From Rhizobium sp. TH2 (GTDB lineage Bacteria; Pseudomonadota; Alphaproteobacteria; Rhizobiales; Rhizobiaceae), in the NCBI RefSeq assembly GCF_024707525.1, contig NZ_CP062231.1, positions 4,650,001 through 4,714,000 on the forward strand: a stretch of 64,000 bases of DNA, in the 5' to 3' direction. This document shows positions 61,712 through 64,000 of the stretch, in pieces. The first letter of the stretch is position 1; each line of letters opens with the position of its first letter. The translations under genes and the position numbers were made by a program. A model generated the notes under the pieces. The model was not told the origin of the DNA, searched no databases, and saw only the letters and a list, made by a program, of their open reading frames with translations.

Positions 61712-62968
61712 TCAGTTCGAGGTGATGCCGAGCTCTTTTTCCTGAGCACGGATCGGATCGAGATAAGCACTATCGACATCGGCGCATTGGCTGACCTGCT
61801 TGAAGCCATCCTTGACCAGCTGCATCATGATATTGGCATGGTTCGGCATGTGCCGATCGCCATTGCCGACATAGTAAGGGCCGCACAGCAAGTCGGATTT
61901 CTCGTTCTTGATGGCGCGAATTGCCTCGGTCACGGTAGCCCGATCGATCTTGGCGGGATCGAGCTTCAACATCGCATCGACGAAGAAGCGGGCCGAGAGA
62001 TAACCCGACTGGCTGAACGTGTCGCGCGGATCGCTCTCCGAGGCATACTTGTCCATGACTTCGCGCCAGTTGGTGGCATCCGGCCCGGTGCCGTCAATCG
62101 GGGTCAGTTCGGCATTGACATACATCACGTCCCACCACGCCTCACCGAGCAGGCCGGGCACGTCCTTGTCATAGAGCGGGGTTGAAGAGACCCACTTGTA
62201 CTGGTCGCGAGAGCCGGATTCGGTCACCACTTGCAGGAAGGCCGCCGCCATGCCAGCTGGCAGGTTGACGAGGATCGTGTCGGGGTTTGAACCGACAGCT
62301 TCGAGGAAGCCTGCATTCATGTCGGCTGCGCCAGGATCGAGTAGCACACTCGAACCCGTGAGCCCCTTGGCCTGCATGTATTTTTCCATCCAGCCGCAGG
62401 AATATTGCCCGACCGAGGGGATGGTCAGGCCGATGCAGACGACATTTTTGGAGCCGAGATTGGCGACCGCCCATTGCGCGGCACCCACGGTCGAAGGCAA
62501 CGGACCTTCATTGGTCGAGACGATGTTGGGCGACTCGAAGCATTCCGACACGGCGCAGGCAGCCGCCATCGACATTACGCCCTCGTCGGAATAAAGCTTG
62601 GCGTTGACCCCCATTTCGACGAAGGAACCGCTGGCAACGAGAGCAACGACTTGTCTGTCCTTGACCAGCTTGGTCGCGACCTGGGCGGCGACTTCCGGGT
62701 TCCACTGATCATCCTCGACGAGATATTCGATCGGCCGGCCGTTGATGCCGCCGTTGTCGTTGACGCATTTGAAAAACGCCGCCGCAGCATCCGCGGAGGA
62801 TGAAAAGTCGTCAGGGCCCGTCTGGCCGACCAGGGCGCCGACGAGGATCGGCTCGCCTTCCGCCTTCTTGCCATTGTTCAATCCGCAGGTCGGCGCGCCA
62901 AACGCGCTTGTACCGGCGAGGACGAATAGGGCCGCGGTAGCGCCCATGAGATAAGCGATGCGTTTCAT
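61712..62968 (-). CDS. Branched-chain-type ABC transporter, substrate-binding protein (LivK type)
   Basis: A 418-residue type I periplasmic binding protein. GGAGGAGA precedes ATG 62968. The signal peptide spans about residues 1-24 (MKRIAYLMGATAALFVLAGT region). The mature part has GALVGQTGPDDFSSSADAAAAFFKCVNDNGGINGRPIEYLVEDDQWNP, normal for the family. It contains about eight Cys residues, more than usual, suggesting several disulfides. It is the first gene of the liv operon. The substrate could be a branched-chain or aromatic compound; binding residues cannot be assigned by eye. Confidence 0.88.
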   Translation of the reverse strand: MKRIAYLMGATAALFVLAGTSAFGAPTCGLNNGKKAEGEPILVGALVGQTGPDDFSSSADAAAAFFKCVNDNGGINGRPIEYLVEDDQWNPEVAAQVATKLVKDRQVVALVASGSFVEMGVNAKLYSDEGVMSMAAACAVSECFESPNIVSTNEGPLPSTVGAAQWAVANLGSKNVVCIGLTIPSVGQYSCGWMEKYMQAKGLTGSSVLLDPGAADMNAGFLEAVGSNPDTILVNLPAGMAAAFLQVVTESGSRDQYKWVSSTPLYDKDVPGLLGEAWWDVMYVNAELTPIDGTGPDATNWREVMDKYASESDPRDTFSQSGYLSARFFVDAMLKLDPAKIDRATVTEAIRAIKNEKSDLLCGPYYVGNGDRHMPNHANIMMQLVKDGFKQVSQCADVDSAYLDPIRAQEKELGITSN

Positions 62969-63059
62969 TATTGTTCTCCTCCGTGTTGTTTCGTTGCTGG
63001 CCGCTTCCGCGGCCTGCGGGAATGCGGCACCCTCCCCGGCGCCGTGCCTCAGAGCCTTC

Positions 63060-64000
63060 TCAGGCCGAGATCTGTCTGCCTGACATGAATGCCGCAGCGC
63101 GCGCGGCGATCATCATGGTCGGCGCATTGGTATTGCCCGAGACGAGCGTCGGCATGACCGAGGCGTCGCTGACGCGCAGCCCTTCGATGCCATGAACCTT
63201 GAGATCGGGACCGACGACCGACATGCGATCGTCGGCGCGACCCATCTTCGCTGTGCCTGACGGATGAAACACCGTCTTGGCAGTCGAGCGGATGTAGTCG
63301 CGCAACGCTTGCGGATCCTTCTCGATCCCCGGCTTGGGCATCACGCGCCGTTTGACGAGCCTTGCCAGTGCCGGGGCCTCAAGGATGCGGATCGCCGCCT
63401 CGACGCCGCGCACCAAAGTCTCGATGTCGGCCGGGTCGGAGAGCGCGTTCGCGTTGAAGATCGCGCTCTCCTTCGGGTCCGCCGACTTCACCCGGATTGA
63501 GCCCCGCGACCGCGGCCTGAGGAAACACGGGCCGATGCTGAGGCCATGGCCCGGCTCCGGCTCGCGGTCGGCAAAACCGACCAGCACGGGCAGGACATGG
63601 AACTGTATATCCGGCTGGCCGGTGCCGGCAGTGTCGACGAAGCCGCCGCTCTCCACTACGTTGGAGGCGAGCAAGCCGCCCCGCGTCAGCATGTATCGCG
63701 CCATGTGCAGTGCGGCCTTTATGCCCTTGTCCTCGCCGAGGATCGAGATCGGATCACGCGTCTCGCCCTGCACCGGCACTTCGAGATGGTCCTGAAAATT
63801 CGCGCCGACGCCTGGCAGGTCTGCCACGACTGGAATACCGAGCTCGTTCAGATGAGCAGCATCGCCAATGCCGGATAGTTGCAGAATCTTTGGCGTGGCG
63901 AGCGCGCCAGCAGTCAGCACGATTTCCTTGGCTGCGGAAATCCTGGTGCCATCGAACAGCTCGACACCCGAGGCACGCCTGCCATCGAACAGCACGCGGG
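63060..64000 (-). CDS. GMC-family oxidoreductase, C-terminal part (continues past the window)
   Basis: At least 313 residues of a flavoprotein of the glucose-methanol-choline oxidoreductase family. Its 5' part, including the FAD-binding GxGxxG motif, lies beyond base 64000. Visible are SGVELFDGTRISAAKEIVLTAGALATPKILQLSGIGD, the substrate domain, and the C-terminal FHPSGTAKMG with the active-site His and GLRVSDASVMPTLVSGNTNAPTMMIAARAA, a standard ending. It probably oxidises an alcohol. It is upstream of the liv operon on the same strand with a 91-base gap, so the transporter may import its substrate or precursor. Confidence 0.88.
   Translation of the reverse strand, partial: RVLFDGRRASGVELFDGTRISAAKEIVLTAGALATPKILQLSGIGDAAHLNELGIPVVADLPGVGANFQDHLEVPVQGETRDPISILGEDKGIKAALHMARYMLTRGGLLASNVVESGGFVDTAGTGQPDIQFHVLPVLVGFADREPEPGHGLSIGPCFLRPRSRGSIRVKSADPKESAIFNANALSDPADIETLVRGVEAAIRILEAPALARLVKRRVMPKPGIEKDPQALRDYIRSTAKTVFHPSGTAKMGRADDRMSVVGPDLKVHGIEGLRVSDASVMPTLVSGNTNAPTMMIAARAAAFMSGRQISA

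Overview
This 64 kb window is a GC-rich bacterial segment with dense, often translationally coupled genes. Gene content (aerobic indolepyruvate:ferredoxin oxidoreductase, several dipeptide, amino-acid and Liv-type ABC transporters, LLM flavin monooxygenases, FCD-type GntR and MarR regulators) suggests an alphaproteobacterium, probably of the order Hyphomicrobiales (Rhizobium/Mesorhizobium-like). I cannot name a species from the sequence. No rRNA, tRNA, CRISPR array or transposase was seen.

Region 1 (1-10.2 kb): the last codons of an unidentified gene, a MarR regulator, the two subunits of indolepyruvate:ferredoxin oxidoreductase (minus strand), and a complete five-gene dipeptide/oligopeptide-type ABC transporter (plus strand), then a small secreted protein. 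Region 2 (10.2-29.9 kb) is a catabolic block for indole-ring compounds. It holds an AraC regulator, a flavin reductase/SDR/styrene-monooxygenase-like set resembling known indole-oxidation modules, a MarR regulator, an LLM monooxygenase, a second flavin reductase, and a fused monooxygenase/old-yellow-enzyme protein of the 2-aminobenzoyl-CoA monooxygenase/reductase type. A CoA-dependent beta-oxidation-like operon follows (SDR, enoyl-CoA hydratase, acyl-CoA dehydrogenase, hot-dog thioesterase, RidA, FadJ-like protein). Next come a second thioesterase, a kynurenine-formamidase-like hydrolase, an aryl-CoA ligase, tryptophan 2,3-dioxygenase and kynureninase. Together they spell tryptophan -> formylkynurenine -> kynurenine -> anthranilate -> anthraniloyl-CoA -> dearomatised CoA ester -> beta-oxidation, with a possible side entry from indole.

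Region 3 (30-37.2 kb): a polar amino-acid ABC transporter lacking its ATPase here, two PLP enzymes, a GntR regulator, a second LLM monooxygenase and an HpcH/HpaI aldolase; the substrate is unknown. Eight intergenic copies of a palindrome close to ATTTTAA-NN-TTAAAAT lie upstream of the operons of regions 1-3 and suggest one shared regulon.

Region 4 (37.4-57.9 kb) stands apart: two overlapping minus-strand genes encode giant proteins of about 3813 and 2439 residues with no signal peptide and no function I recognise. They are followed by a four-helix membrane protein whose C-terminus carries an M15-peptidase-like HxxGxAxD...HxH signature. This is the best candidate for an undescribed system. Its right border is AT-rich and adjoins a truncated AraC-type gene. 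Region 5 (58.4-64 kb): a complete Liv-type branched-chain ABC transporter and the C-terminal part of a GMC oxidoreductase that runs off the window.
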